A stretch of 64,000 bases of DNA, taken from assembly GCA_019054805.1 (NCBI GenBank), contig JAHQIY010000001.1:372001-436000 (forward strand), in the 5' to 3' direction. This DNA comes from Brachionus manjavacas. Taxonomy: Eukaryota > Rotifera > Eurotatoria > Ploima > Brachionidae. The first letter of the stretch is position 1; every line of letters begins with the position of its first letter. Shown in pieces: positions 10,641 to 20,825 of the stretch. The translations under genes and the position numbers were made by a program. The notes beneath the pieces were generated by a model. That model did no database searches, was not told the origin of the DNA, and saw nothing but the letters and a program-made list of their open reading frames with translations.

Positions 10641-11851
10641 GAGGTTTACTAACAATAGCATAACAAAGAATCAGGTGTCTTTAATGGCTGCCTAAATAAG
10701 AATTGTTTTTCTATTTATTTTGATTGAAATTTTTTTAAAAAACCGTCTTGTCTCAATTTTTTTAATTTTAGAATTTTTTATTTTTTTAAATAAAGAAAAA
10801 GAAAATATTTATGAAATTTTTTTTTGGTAGAAGATGAATTATTCAATAATTTTAGAAAGCAGATTTTTGATCTGCGAAAATTCAGGCCTAAAATCTCTAC
10901 TATGCTCAGTGCATTGTTTTACTAAGTCAATGATTTGTTGGGACGCGTGTGATGAAGACTGAGGATTTAAAGAAATTTCTCTACGTCCTATCTTCAGTGC
11001 CATATTCATTGGTTCCATATCTTTGAACGGAAGCTCTCCAGTCACCAATTCATACAGAATAACTCCAAAAGAGTACACGTCAGATTTGAAGGTGTACGGA
11101 TCATTTAACTGTTGATTTATAAAATTTTTGTTTATAACTTCTGGTGCCATCCAGTAAAGAGAGCCTTCACATTTTGTCTGAATATTTTGCGCATCTGGGT
11201 CATTAAGGGAAACTGCCAAATTAAAATCACCAATTTTTACTTTCCATTGTCTGGTACCTTTTTGCCAGCTTGGTCCGATCAAAAACACATTTTTTGACTT
11301 TAAATCACGATGAATTATTTTCATCGAATGCATGTATTCCATGCCATTGGAAATCTGGTAAGCAATGTTCATGAGCTCATTTGTACTCGCCTTACTGTAG
11401 CATTGTTCATGCTTTGAGTTAAAGTATTCATAAAGATTTGGCCCTGAGCACCAATCCACCACTAATGAATCGCCATCATTAAGTAGTCCTTTTAGATTCA
11501 ATACATTTTCATGGTTCATTTTATTAAGAATTCTTATTTCATTTTTATAACTAGAGCTGTCTTGTTGCTTATAGTTTTTTACTGCAACTGTCCAACTAAG
11601 TCCTGGTATAAATGCCTTTCGAATAACTGAAATGCTGCCATATTTGATTGTAAAATCTCTGTAGAATTCCAAATCTCTTGTGGTGAAAAGAGGAACTTCT
11701 AATTCATTAGACAAATTTTCCAAATCGCTCATTTTTAAATTAGATTTCAATTTTTAGAAATTTTTTTAGACTAATAAATATAAATTTTTATTCATTTGTT
11801 TGAATTGAATTCATGGTTACAATTTTTTAAAAAATTAGAATTAAATTTTAT
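10641..11851 (-). repeat. Inverted duplication, left copy (kinase gene)
   Basis: About 1.21 kb matching 20826-22033 in inverted orientation. It covers the whole kinase coding region plus about 120 bp upstream and about 200 bp downstream. The coding parts differ at a single residue; the flanks differ by a few bases. Similarity stops abruptly at both ends. Confidence 0.85.
10839..11732 (-). CDS. RAF-like protein kinase with DFN motif, copy 1
   Basis: A single-exon frame of 297 residues starting at the ATG at 11732. An in-frame TTG lies six codons upstream but is an unlikely start. It is almost entirely a kinase catalytic domain: degenerate glycine loop (YGSISVIRKA), VAVK with K52, E65 as the helix-C glutamate, HRDLKSKN with D143, K145 and N148, and MAPE at 195-198. 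The activation segment starts DFN (169-171) instead of DFG. GSLYWMAPEVI, TFKSDVYSFGVILYELVTG and PFKDM resemble RAF family kinases (tyrosine-kinase-like group), but the Ras-binding and C1 domains are absent. The metal-binding aspartate is kept, so activity is possible; substrates are unknown. It differs from copy 2 by Thr160 versus Ala160. Confidence 0.85.
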   Translation of the reverse strand: MSDLENLSNELEVPLFTTRDLEFYRDFTIKYGSISVIRKAFIPGLSWTVAVKNYKQQDSSSYKNEIRILNKMNHENVLNLKGLLNDGDSLVVDWCSGPNLYEYFNSKHEQCYSKASTNELMNIAYQISNGMEYMHSMKIIHRDLKSKNVFLIGPSWQKGTRQWKVKIGDFNLAVSLNDPDAQNIQTKCEGSLYWMAPEVINKNFINQQLNDPYTFKSDVYSFGVILYELVTGELPFKDMEPMNMALKIGRREISLNPQSSSHASQQIIDLVKQCTEHSRDFRPEFSQIKNLLSKIIE

Positions 11852-12139
11852 TAAATATTTAAATTAGTCATTTGAAACAAAAACAAATTTTCTATATCTT
11901 TTAAGCTCAAGTTCAGGTTGGGAAAAAAATGCTTTTGTTTGACTTTTTTCATCCAAGAAATCGTTTTTTTAATTTAACTTGTCAGATATTCGTAGGAAAT
12001 TGTATTTTTTGTCAATAACTATTTCATTAGAGCTCATATTTGTTCTTCATCTTTTAATAATAATTAATAATCAAATTAATTATTATAGAAATTTAATAAC
12101 TAATTTAAAACAAACCTAAAACAATTGGTTTTCTACGTT

Positions 12140-13400
12140 GTAGTATTTGGAGTAGTATTATAAACTGCTGCATTGAGATGCGGTTAAGTAAGTACCTAGC
12201 CCATAAATGAGCCTTAGCAGTGTCCATTCATGCATTCGTCTATTTGCGCTTTGAAACTATTCAAACTTTTCGCTGTAACTATTTCATTAGGCAATCTATT
12301 CCATATTGGTACAATTCGATTTATTAAAAACGTATGTCTGTTCTGACTTTAGACAATTCACGATTTAACCTGAACTGATTTCCCCTGATCATATGGTTGT
12401 TATGCGTATTATTAATTCCATTAACAAGATTCACTCTCTCTAAATCATGGATAATTTTAAAGAACTGGATTAAGTCACCACGAACACGTCTCTTACTTAA
12501 AGAGTCTAGTGATAATTGTTTTAGTCTTTCTTCATATTCAACACCGTGAAAGTCGTCAACCAATTTTGTAGCTCTTTTTTGTACTTTTTCCAACATGTTT
12601 ATGTCACGTTTTTGAACTGGGATCCAAATACAAATCGCAAATTTAAGTTGAGGTCTAACATGAGACATCTGCATACATCTTACTCGGACTCTCTAACACT
12701 TCTGGTAAATCATTTATATAGACGACAAATAAAATTGGTCCAAGCACAGAACCTTGAGGCACACCACTTGAGACCTCCTCCCAAGATGATACTGACTCTC
12801 CCAAAACAACTCTTTGGCTCCTCTCATTCAAAAAATCCTTTATCCACGATAATAAATTACCCTGCATACCATATTTTTCAAGTTTGTAAAAAAGTTTTGG
12901 GTGAGATACTTTATCAAACGCTTTTGAGTTTTCGGTGTACAAAGTATCCACACAAAAACCCTTAATTGATTGAATTCGATTAGATATTAGAAAATGAAGC
13001 ATCTTATTTTTAATATTTTTTTCCAAAATTTTGCAAATTATCGAGGTTAACTAGATCGGTCTATAGTTTTTCATATCTAATCTTGAGCCATTCTTAAAAA
13101 GTGGTATGATATTGGTTTTTTTCCAACTTTCCGGTAATTTTCCCTCAACTAATGATTTTTTGAAAATTTGCGACAAGGAAAAAGCTAAGGACTGTGAATT
13201 GTTTTTGAGTAAATGCGGATCAATATCATTAGGTTCAGCCGATTTATTTACGTCTACTTTATTCAAAAGAGATTCTATGGTCTCAAAATTTAAGTCATTC
13301 TCCAAATCCATTTCACATTTTCACCTTATATTAAAAATTGATTTATTTAAAAAAAGATTTTGAGACAGGCTCTCGTATTCTTTAGAATGGAACTTGGTAA
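12140..13400 (-). mobile_element. LINE D (CR1/Jockey-like), internally deleted relic
   Basis: Minus-strand frames read VDVNKSAEPNDIDPHLLKNN and KTNIIPLFKNGSRLDMKNYR (13051-13311), then KAFDKVSHPKLFYKLEKYGM, SSGVPQGSVLGPILF and MYAD (12655-13026), then the C-terminal region VRPQLKFAICIW ... RRVRGDLIQFFKIIHD (12324-12674) and WNRLPNEIVTAKSLNSFKA to about 12222. The stretch of about 120 residues normally between YADD and VRPQLKFA, present in the copy at 62.5 kb, is missing, so this copy has an internal deletion as well as frameshifts. Confidence 0.8.
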
Positions 13401-13464
13401 TTTTTCACCTTTCGAATTTGAATGAAAGAAATAAAAAAAATTTTTTTAATTTTTATGTTGTGAT

Positions 13465-14011
13465 TAGTGCTGGATACGGTCAAGACAAACCGGTCCAATA
13501 CACGGACGGTTTTTTGCGATCATTTGGCCGGTCAGCTAGGCGGTCTATTTTTTGGACCGCCAAAATAAACGGTCTAAAATATACGGGCGGCCAAAAAGCC
13601 GGCCTAACACGGACAAATTTTTGGCTGTCAGCCACTTAAATTGAAAATTTTTCGAGATAATATTTTTAATTTTTTAAAAAAAAACTATTTAAAATGATAA
13701 AAAAAAAATTTTCTTTATTTATTTTAAAAAATTTTTTTAGATTTTTTTTTTTTTTCACAATTTTACAAAAAATTTAATTTACTTTTATTTATTAAATTCT
13801 TTGCTTGCATCAATTGCAGATTTAAATAATTTAATTACTCGATTTTAAGAACAAGCTTTTAAATGAGCTAAATGAAATAAAGAAATAAAAAGAAATAAAG
13901 GTATTAGCCCGTATTTTATAGATCGCTTAGCTGGCCGGCCAAATGACCGCCCGCTTAAAGGTTTTCCGGCTAATGCGGACACGGTCACGGTTTCTGACAC
14001 AACTAACACTA
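13465..14011. mobile_element. hAT-like MITE, copy 1
   Basis: Begins TAGTGCTGGATACGGTCAAG and ends near ...ACTAACACTA. The first 140 bp are almost identical to the MITE at 19711, and the last segment (GCTTAAAGGT, then CCGGCTAATGCGGACACGGT) also matches. The sequence is rich in GGCCGGCC-type words, unlike the AT-rich surroundings. No target duplication was found, unlike copy 2, and no coding capacity was seen. Confidence 0.65.
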
Positions 14012-14737
14012 ACACAACTTTTGATTGTAGCTTCTCTAAATAACCGTACTGAAGTTTTTATTTGAGTAAGCGTTAAACTTGGTCTAATTAAAAAATTTAA
14101 ATCTACTTCAAAATTACTCTAGAATTTCTCAAAATTGAACTCAAAAGGATGCATATTAACCGGTCATACCAATAATTAAATTGTCATATGGATAATTACA
14201 TCAAAGATTTCAATTTATTAAAATTATTAATTTTAAATTTACTTAATAGTTCTCTAATCTACAACATACTCGTCAATTTTTAATAAGACGATTTAATCAT
14301 AGATATGACGTCTTATTATTTTAGCAAAATTTAAAATCTTTATTTTTCAATTTCTTAAAAAACCAAAAATAACATCTACAAATCTCAAAATTAACGCTAA
14401 CGTGGCTGAAAGGGAGAATTAAAATTCATTCCAAACAGCCAAGGGATTTTGTCCCAAATTATTTTTTAAATAAATAAATAAATAAAACCTTAATTCTTAA
14501 TCTATTATTTACCATTATTATTTATCTCAAAAGCCTTGATTATTAAACAATGTGTGAAAAAAAAAGAATTCATTAAAATTCATTTTTTATTTTTTTTAAA
14601 AAAAAAAAATTTAAATTGAATTAGACTTGAATTAGTACTCAATTATTTTTTTATTAAATTAAAGAACTCAAGTCGAGACTTCACGTCGGTCCATAAATAA
14701 ACTAAAATAACTAAAAAAAACAATAAAAAAAAACTAA
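14012..14737. other. Intergenic, no gene seen
   Basis: AT-rich spacer. It contains a short inverted repeat (TAATAAGACG at about 14282 and CGTCTTATTA at about 14308), but nothing coding was recognised. Confidence 0.5.
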
Positions 14738-15994
14738 TCAAACAAAATTTCTCTTAGCCAAAATTCTTTTTTTAAACAAACTATTATTAGCAACCAAAGA
14801 TCTTGCTATCGACTCTAATCTTTCCAAAATTGTGTTGCACTCTGGCCGCAAATACTTCTCAAAATTGGTACAATCCCAAATTAAGTTGACCAAATCATTT
14901 GGTACATCATTTCTGACCTCTAATTCTGTTAAGTGAAGCCTTCCCGACCCTATTAAAGACTTTAATTCTTGTCTGTCGACGCTCCAGAACGGAAGCATGG
15001 CACTGAAAATTTCACTCAGCGTAACTCCATAGGCATAAACATCGCTTTTAGTTGAATACCTGTCTACATTTGCTTTGTACTGAATGGATTCAACTGCTGC
15101 GACTGATTGAATCTCTGGCGCCATCCATCTTGGTGTACCAGCGTGAATGTTCAAACCCATTATGCTTCGGTTAAAATATCCAAATCCGTGAGTTGACGAA
15201 TAAGCAAGACCAAAATTGGCTATTTTGGTACAAAATTTTTGTTTAACATTTAAATAGAGGCGAATATTGGAAGACCTAATGTCACGATGGATTATATCAC
15301 TGTCATGTAAGTACCTCAGTCCTCTGATAATCTCTAAGCCTATGTCCAACAAATCTGTGATTGATGTTTCCCACCATTTTTCTATTTCGCCATTGAACAA
15401 AAAATTTGACAACTTTTTGCCCTCAAACTCTGTGACTAAGCAGAAGAATTTTGGATCCAACACGACACCTTTGAACTTGATAACGTTTTCATGATTGCAG
15501 GATTTGAGCACTGCTATCTCATTAAGGAATGTTTTGAGACTAAAAGTGTTCTCTACATCGGCAAGTGTTTTTGTAGTGGCTTTTGACTTATCTGTTGCCA
15601 AGAGAACGCTTTCTTTTTTGAATTTGTAAGATGCAAGGAGAACTTTTTCTTGCCGTATTGAGCCATAGGTGCCAAGAATCTCTGTTTGTTTATTTGTGGA
15701 GAGAAAATCTTTGATGTTCAGTTTGGGGTGTAAGATCTCTCGCTCGATTTGTTCAAACTGTTTCAGATCTTCTTTAACATTTGTTTTCTGGGATTCATCA
15801 GGAAGTTGTTTAAGACCTGTGTTCAACAACTTCCAGTAGTTCAACAAAGAATCATCCTGATTCTTAACAAGTTTTTTCTCCATGTATTTAGGCTTAGGAT
15901 GCATATTTAAGTCCAGATAATCGTTTTCCGTGATGGAACTTGTTTTTTTGGATTTAGGGCTCAATTTAGAGCAAAAGCAGCAAACACCGACCAT
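14738..15994 (-). CDS. Probable pseudokinase of the tyrosine-kinase-like group (NFG motif)
   Basis: A single-exon frame of 418 residues. Residues 1-10 are cysteine-rich (MVGVCCFCSK) and could be lipidated. Residues about 105-400 form a kinase domain: glycine loop region GTYGSIRQEK, the catalytic-loop sequence HRDIRSSN (H236, D238, N243; the usual lysine is R240), NFG at 260-262 in place of DFG, WMAPEI and KSDVYAYGVTLSEIF. Loss of the DFG aspartate, which binds magnesium, predicts little or no phosphotransfer, so a scaffold or regulatory role is likely. The K72-equivalent lysine is ambiguous because the N-lobe has a lysine-rich insertion. It lies between the two inverted RAF-like kinase copies and may be a distant paralogue. 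Confidence 0.8.
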   Translation of the reverse strand: MVGVCCFCSKLSPKSKKTSSITENDYLDLNMHPKPKYMEKKLVKNQDDSLLNYWKLLNTGLKQLPDESQKTNVKEDLKQFEQIEREILHPKLNIKDFLSTNKQTEILGTYGSIRQEKVLLASYKFKKESVLLATDKSKATTKTLADVENTFSLKTFLNEIAVLKSCNHENVIKFKGVVLDPKFFCLVTEFEGKKLSNFLFNGEIEKWWETSITDLLDIGLEIIRGLRYLHDSDIIHRDIRSSNIRLYLNVKQKFCTKIANFGLAYSSTHGFGYFNRSIMGLNIHAGTPRWMAPEIQSVAAVESIQYKANVDRYSTKSDVYAYGVTLSEIFSAMLPFWSVDRQELKSLIGSGRLHLTELEVRNDVPNDLVNLIWDCTNFEKYLRPECNTILERLESIARSLVANNSLFKKRILAKRNFV

Positions 15995-16958
15995 TTTTAG
16001 TTAGTGTAGAATTTAGAACTCATGTTCTTTAATTTAAAATGATTTATTATCTTTTTTTTTGCTATGGCAAACTTTAAATAAATTCTGTAATTGTTGTTAA
16101 ATAAAAATTTTAAATTTTTCTTAAGGAAAAAATAATATTTTAAGTTTCTTTATGACTGAAAAGAAAATTTACTTATTGTTTTTATTGAAGAAAAAAAATT
16201 GATTTTAAAATTTGTTTATTCATTTTAAATTAATTTTAATTAATTTTTAAATAAACAAAAATTTAAAAATACTAATTTAAATAATAATCAAAATTTTTAC
16301 AGATAATTTGATCCTTTTATCTAAGATATATTGAAACATTTTCTGTAGAAATTCCGATTCTATCAGAGATTGATTAATTCGCTGTTTATTTAAAAAATTT
16401 TACTAAATAGTTTTTCATGCAGTTAATGTAGGGTTGATCGACCGACATAAAATTAGTCCAAATTAGAAAATCTGATTAGATTTTAATCCATTTTTTAAAA
16501 CTAATTTGATTTTTCAGCCGAATTAAATATTTTTTTGAAACAACTATTTTTTTTCAAAAAGTTAAAAAAAATGTCTTATGTAAACTATTTTTACACTAAA
16601 AAAATGTCTATGGGGCTTAAATTAATGAAATAATAACAATTTACAAAAAAATTTTGAATTATTTAAGTGTATATTTCAGAGTTTTGATATTTTTATGAAA
16701 TTAAATATTTCTTAAGAGACATTCATTTTTAAATTTAAAGAAATTAATTAATTGAAATTCGTCAATTCATCAATTGCATTTTCTTAAATAATTATTATCA
16801 AGCTTATTTTTAATTTATTGAATACCAGAACCAACTTAAATGGATCAATATTTATTATCGTTCGAAAAGTTTTTATTAGGCGATAAATAATGTATTAAAT
16901 AAAAATTTTCCAAGGAATTGATTTTTTTATTTTTCAAAAATAACAAAATAATAAAGAA
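15995..16958. other. Divergent intergenic region
   Basis: AT-rich spacer between the pseudokinase (minus) and the channel gene (plus), which are transcribed away from each other, so it should hold both promoters. I see no specific motif. Confidence 0.5.
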
Positions 16959-18431
16959 ATGAAAGAAAACAAAAAAAAAATTTTTGATATATTCAAAGAA
17001 TGGACAGAATCAATGACAATGCATGGATTTCCACGCATATTTCGGACCAAGTTCCTGGCTATTAAAATAATGTGGATTATTTTATTTTTGACCTCTACTT
17101 CTGCTTGTTTTTTTTTAATTATTTCCAATTTAATAAACTTTTTCAACTTTGATGTAGTGACCAAAATACGGTTTATCGAAAAGGACTCGATCACATTTCC
17201 AGCGGTTACCATTTGCAATATTAATCCATTTGTCACCCAACAAGGCTTAGAATATGTTCAATCTATTTTAGAAGAAAGCAACCTAACTAGTTTTACTCAA
17301 GCGACACTAGACCCAAATTTTGAAGACGAATTTTCTAAATTAAATTTTAATTACAATATATTTAAGTATTTTTTGACAACATTTTCAAAATCAATTTCAA
17401 TTGAGCAAAAGAAAAATTTATCTTTATCATTTGATCAAATGTTCATTAGCTGTGTTTACAATTTGAGGCCTTGTAATGAAAGTCAATGGACATGGTTCTA
17501 TAATTCAGAGTTTGGAAATTGTTATCGTTTCAATTCTGATCAAAATTCTGAAGATAAAAAAAGTTCAGACCAGGCTGGAAAGTATAATGGACTGATGATT
17601 GAATTGTATGTCGGCATACCGGAAGACCAAAAAACTTTAAGTCGTACAGCTGGCGCTCATATTTACATAGATGATAATTCTATACAACCTTTAATAGGAC
17701 AAGGTGTAGATGTTGCCCCTGGATTTGATACAAATCTGGTTTTGAGGCGAATTAAAAGAAAACAAATGCCAAAACCTTACAGCAACTGCATTGAAAATTT
17801 GGACAAAATTGATTCATTTGATTCAGAATATTACAGAAAGGTGTTTAGATCGAATTTAACTTATAGGCAGGATGACTGCTTTTGGGCTTATATTCAGTCA
17901 GAAATTTATAAAAAATGCAAATGTGATGAAATGGGCTCAAACCTCATTTCAGAAAATAATAATCCTTGTGATAATTTTGAGAAACAAAATTGTGCCTTCG
18001 TTGAATTTAAAAGACTAACGAAATCGAGTTATAAGAAAAGTATTGAATCATTTTGCCCTTTGGAATGTGATTCTATCAGTTATGGAGTAACACAATCATT
18101 AAGCAGATATCCATCTGCGTCCTATGGTAACGATTTGGTAAAGACCAAACATATAAAAGCCTTGTTTGGAAGCAAAACAAACATTAGCAATGAAGAATTG
18201 AGGGAAAATATTTTGTCATTAAATATTTATTATGAATATTTAAAGCAAACTGAAATCACAGAAAACAAGAGCATTAGCTGGGATGGATTAGTTGGGAGCA
18301 TTGGTGGAACTTTGGGACTATTTTTGGGAATAAGTTTCCTCAGTTTTGTGGAAATAATTGATTTACTCTTACAAATAGTTTTTTTTAAGTGTAAAAAAAA
18401 TACCACCAAGGTTTTTTTCATTAATAAATAA
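16959..18431 (+). CDS. DEG/ENaC (amiloride-sensitive) sodium channel subunit
   Basis: A single-exon frame of 490 residues. It has the family layout: a short cytoplasmic N-terminus with the gating His-Gly motif (H22-G23 in MHGFPRIF), TM1 at about 33-58, a large cysteine-containing extracellular domain opening with ITFPAVTICNINPF, and TM2 at about 446-476 with the GxS selectivity motif (GIS, 457-459) in GLFLGISFLSFVEI, followed by a short basic tail. Such channels form trimers in the plasma membrane passing sodium; they may be peptide-gated, mechanically gated or acid-gated. The gating stimulus cannot be read from the sequence. Length is typical (450-550 residues). No break was seen. Confidence 0.92.
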   Translation: MKENKKKIFDIFKEWTESMTMHGFPRIFRTKFLAIKIMWIILFLTSTSACFFLIISNLINFFNFDVVTKIRFIEKDSITFPAVTICNINPFVTQQGLEYVQSILEESNLTSFTQATLDPNFEDEFSKLNFNYNIFKYFLTTFSKSISIEQKKNLSLSFDQMFISCVYNLRPCNESQWTWFYNSEFGNCYRFNSDQNSEDKKSSDQAGKYNGLMIELYVGIPEDQKTLSRTAGAHIYIDDNSIQPLIGQGVDVAPGFDTNLVLRRIKRKQMPKPYSNCIENLDKIDSFDSEYYRKVFRSNLTYRQDDCFWAYIQSEIYKKCKCDEMGSNLISENNNPCDNFEKQNCAFVEFKRLTKSSYKKSIESFCPLECDSISYGVTQSLSRYPSASYGNDLVKTKHIKALFGSKTNISNEELRENILSLNIYYEYLKQTEITENKSISWDGLVGSIGGTLGLFLGISFLSFVEIIDLLLQIVFFKCKKNTTKVFFINK

Positions 18432-19702
18432 CTAGAACATTGAATGAAATTTAAATCACTGTCATTCTTCATGATATTTAAGCTAATAGAAAAAAAATTA
18501 AAAGATAATCGAAAAAGCAATTTAAAGGTTTTAATTTGGCTTCCAAAAAAATTAATAAAAAATAATAAAAATAGTATGCAGAATTTTGCAGGGACTTAGT
18601 CTAGATTTAATAACATTTTTCAATGTTTTAATGTTACATGTTTTTGTTTTTAATGTATAACTTAAATCTAATTGTGTGACTTGTTGTACAAGAATATTAA
18701 GTTAATGGTATTGAAAAAAATAAGTAAAGTTGAAGGGGCTGTGAAGTTCATTCAAATTTAGAAAACTATAAAGTAGAAAAGTATGTACTTTTTGACTAAA
18801 TTTAAAATAAATTTGCTTAATTCAGTAAAAAAATGTCTGCAATAAACTCTTTAATTTTCTGCATTTAGCACGCCATTAAAAAGTATTCTAATAAACCATT
18901 CAAAAAGTTAGCAGAGCTTTAGGAGGTTGTCAAAGACAAATCTTTTCGGATTAGGTTACACATTAAGCTTTAATAATTAACCATTTAACAGAACTAAATT
19001 ATCTCTTAAATAATTATTCAAGTTTTTAAAGTGAAAAAAGTAAACTTTATTTTTTTGGATCTTTTGTTAAACCTACAATTTAGTAGCGAAAAAATTTCTC
19101 ATTTAAAAAAATTTAATTTTTTATTTAGAAATTTACAAGGTGACTAAAGTAATAACTGACCAAAAATTTTAAAGATAGAGAACCACATTATTGGGGGTCG
19201 GGCAATATTCAAACATGCTGATATTTTTTATTTAATTTCTTTTAACTTCACAGTCATCCCTCAGTCTCATCTAAAAAGGCTTTTTATTTAAGAACAAATA
19301 AATTTTATTTTTTGATATTTTTGTTGATTTTGGTTATTGACGCGTTGGTTAACCGATATTTGGTAAGACAAAAATTGACTTGTATATCTAAACCTAGATT
19401 TTGCGAATGAACTTAAAAGTTAAAATGCTTATCAATATAAAAATATCGAACAAGAGAATACGGTATTTTGTTTAAATGTTTATTTAAAAGTATTCTTCTA
19501 TTTTAAAGTTGAATTAAAAAAACAATATCATAATAAATTGTTTTATTTTTTCAAAAAAATTTAAATTAGATTTAAATAAAATCTTAAAAAAATATTAATC
19601 AAATTTGAAAATTAATTCGAGAATTTTCTCACGTTTTAAATAAATTTATCTAAAATGTCTATTTTTTCGTAAAAAAACATTATTTGACAACCGATTTATT
19701 CG
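18432..19702. other. Intergenic, no gene seen
   Basis: About 1.3 kb of AT-rich sequence downstream of the channel gene. No coding pattern or recognised repeat. Confidence 0.5.
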
Positions 19703-19710
19703 GTCCAAAA

Positions 19711-20162
19711 TAGTGTTGGATACGGTCAAGACAAACCGGTCCAATACACGGACGGTTTTTTGCGATCATTTGGCCGGTCAGCTAGGCGGTCTATTTTTTG
19801 GACCGCCAAAATAAACGGTCTAAAATATACGGGCGGCCAAAAAGCCGGCCTAAAAAATACGGACGGTCAAAAATACGCCCAAATTTATGGCGGTAAGCCA
19901 TTTAAATTGAAATTTTTTCGAAATAATGTTTTTAATTAAAAAAAAAAACTGATTAAAATGATAAAAAAAATAAAAAAAAATTTCTTTATTAATTTTAAAA
20001 AGTTGGCCGTGTTTTTTTGCCGCCCGTATATTTTAGACCGTTTAATTTGGCGGTCAAAAAATTTGACCACCCGCTTAAAGGTTGTCCGGCTAATGCGGAC
20101 ACGGTCACGGTTTCTAAAAATTTTGGTCTGTTAAGTGTTTGCTTGTACGGATCTCAACACTA
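19711..20162. mobile_element. hAT-like MITE, copy 2, with perfect 8-bp target duplication
   Basis: 452 bp, beginning TAGTGTTGGATACGGTCAAG and ending ...ATCTCAACACTA, so the ends form a short inverted repeat (TAGTGTTG / CAACACTA). GTCCAAAA flanks it on both sides (19703-19710 and 20163-20170). An 8-bp duplication is the hAT superfamily signature. It is non-coding and in direct orientation with the copy at 13465. Confidence 0.88.
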
Positions 20163-20499
20163 GTCCAAAAATAGATAGCCTGCATATGAGAAACATCTCT
20201 CACTTAGAACACTTTTAGCTGGAACTGCAAAAACAACTGAGGCTAAGCCAGAAAGAATAGGAAATTAGGATTTTTTAAACCCCTAGTATTCTAATTTATC
20301 GATGTTACTTTTATTTCTTTATATTCATTTAGCTCATTTAAAAGCTTGACCTTAAAATCGAGCTATTAAATTATTTAAATTTGCAATTGATGCAAGCAAA
20401 GAATTTAATAAATTAAAATCAAGAATTTCTTTATTATTTTTAGAGACGACTATGAATCAAGAATTTTCAACAGATACTTTCATCTTCCACTTGAAAAAA

Positions 20500-20730
20500 A
20501 CATTTTTATAATTCATCTAAGTACTCAAGATAATTCAATCTTTTTTTCTTAAAAATACTTTGATCAATTAATCCAATGTATTAGATATGGGGGAAGATTC
20601 TTTTTTTTAATTTATAAATAAAACTATCGAACAAACCTGTCAAACGCTTTAGAGATATCAAAAAATAGTAAAATAATAAATAAAAAAAAAATCTGATTGC
20701 TTCTGAATTAATAGTTCAGAATAAGAAAAA
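20500..20730 (-). mobile_element. Short relic of LINE family A/B
   Basis: On the minus strand, broken frames read LLIQKQSDF, LLFFDISKAFDRFVR and NLPPYLIHWIN. These align with NEQSGF, FDISKAFDR and NLPPYLIYWI of the LINE at 6.5-8.4 kb. It ends before the kinase duplication begins at 20826. Confidence 0.55.
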
Positions 20731-20825
20731 TTTAGAATCTTAAAATGACTTTCTGATCCCGAATCTTACATCAAAATTGAAAAGTTTTGACTGTGTGAAA
20801 GTTCTAAGTTGCCGCGATTGTAATC

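Noticed and set aside
11112-11297. A 61-codon frame opposite the kinase gene (also at 21380-21565)
   Set aside because: It is the antisense shadow of the well-supported kinase coding region and has no domain of its own.
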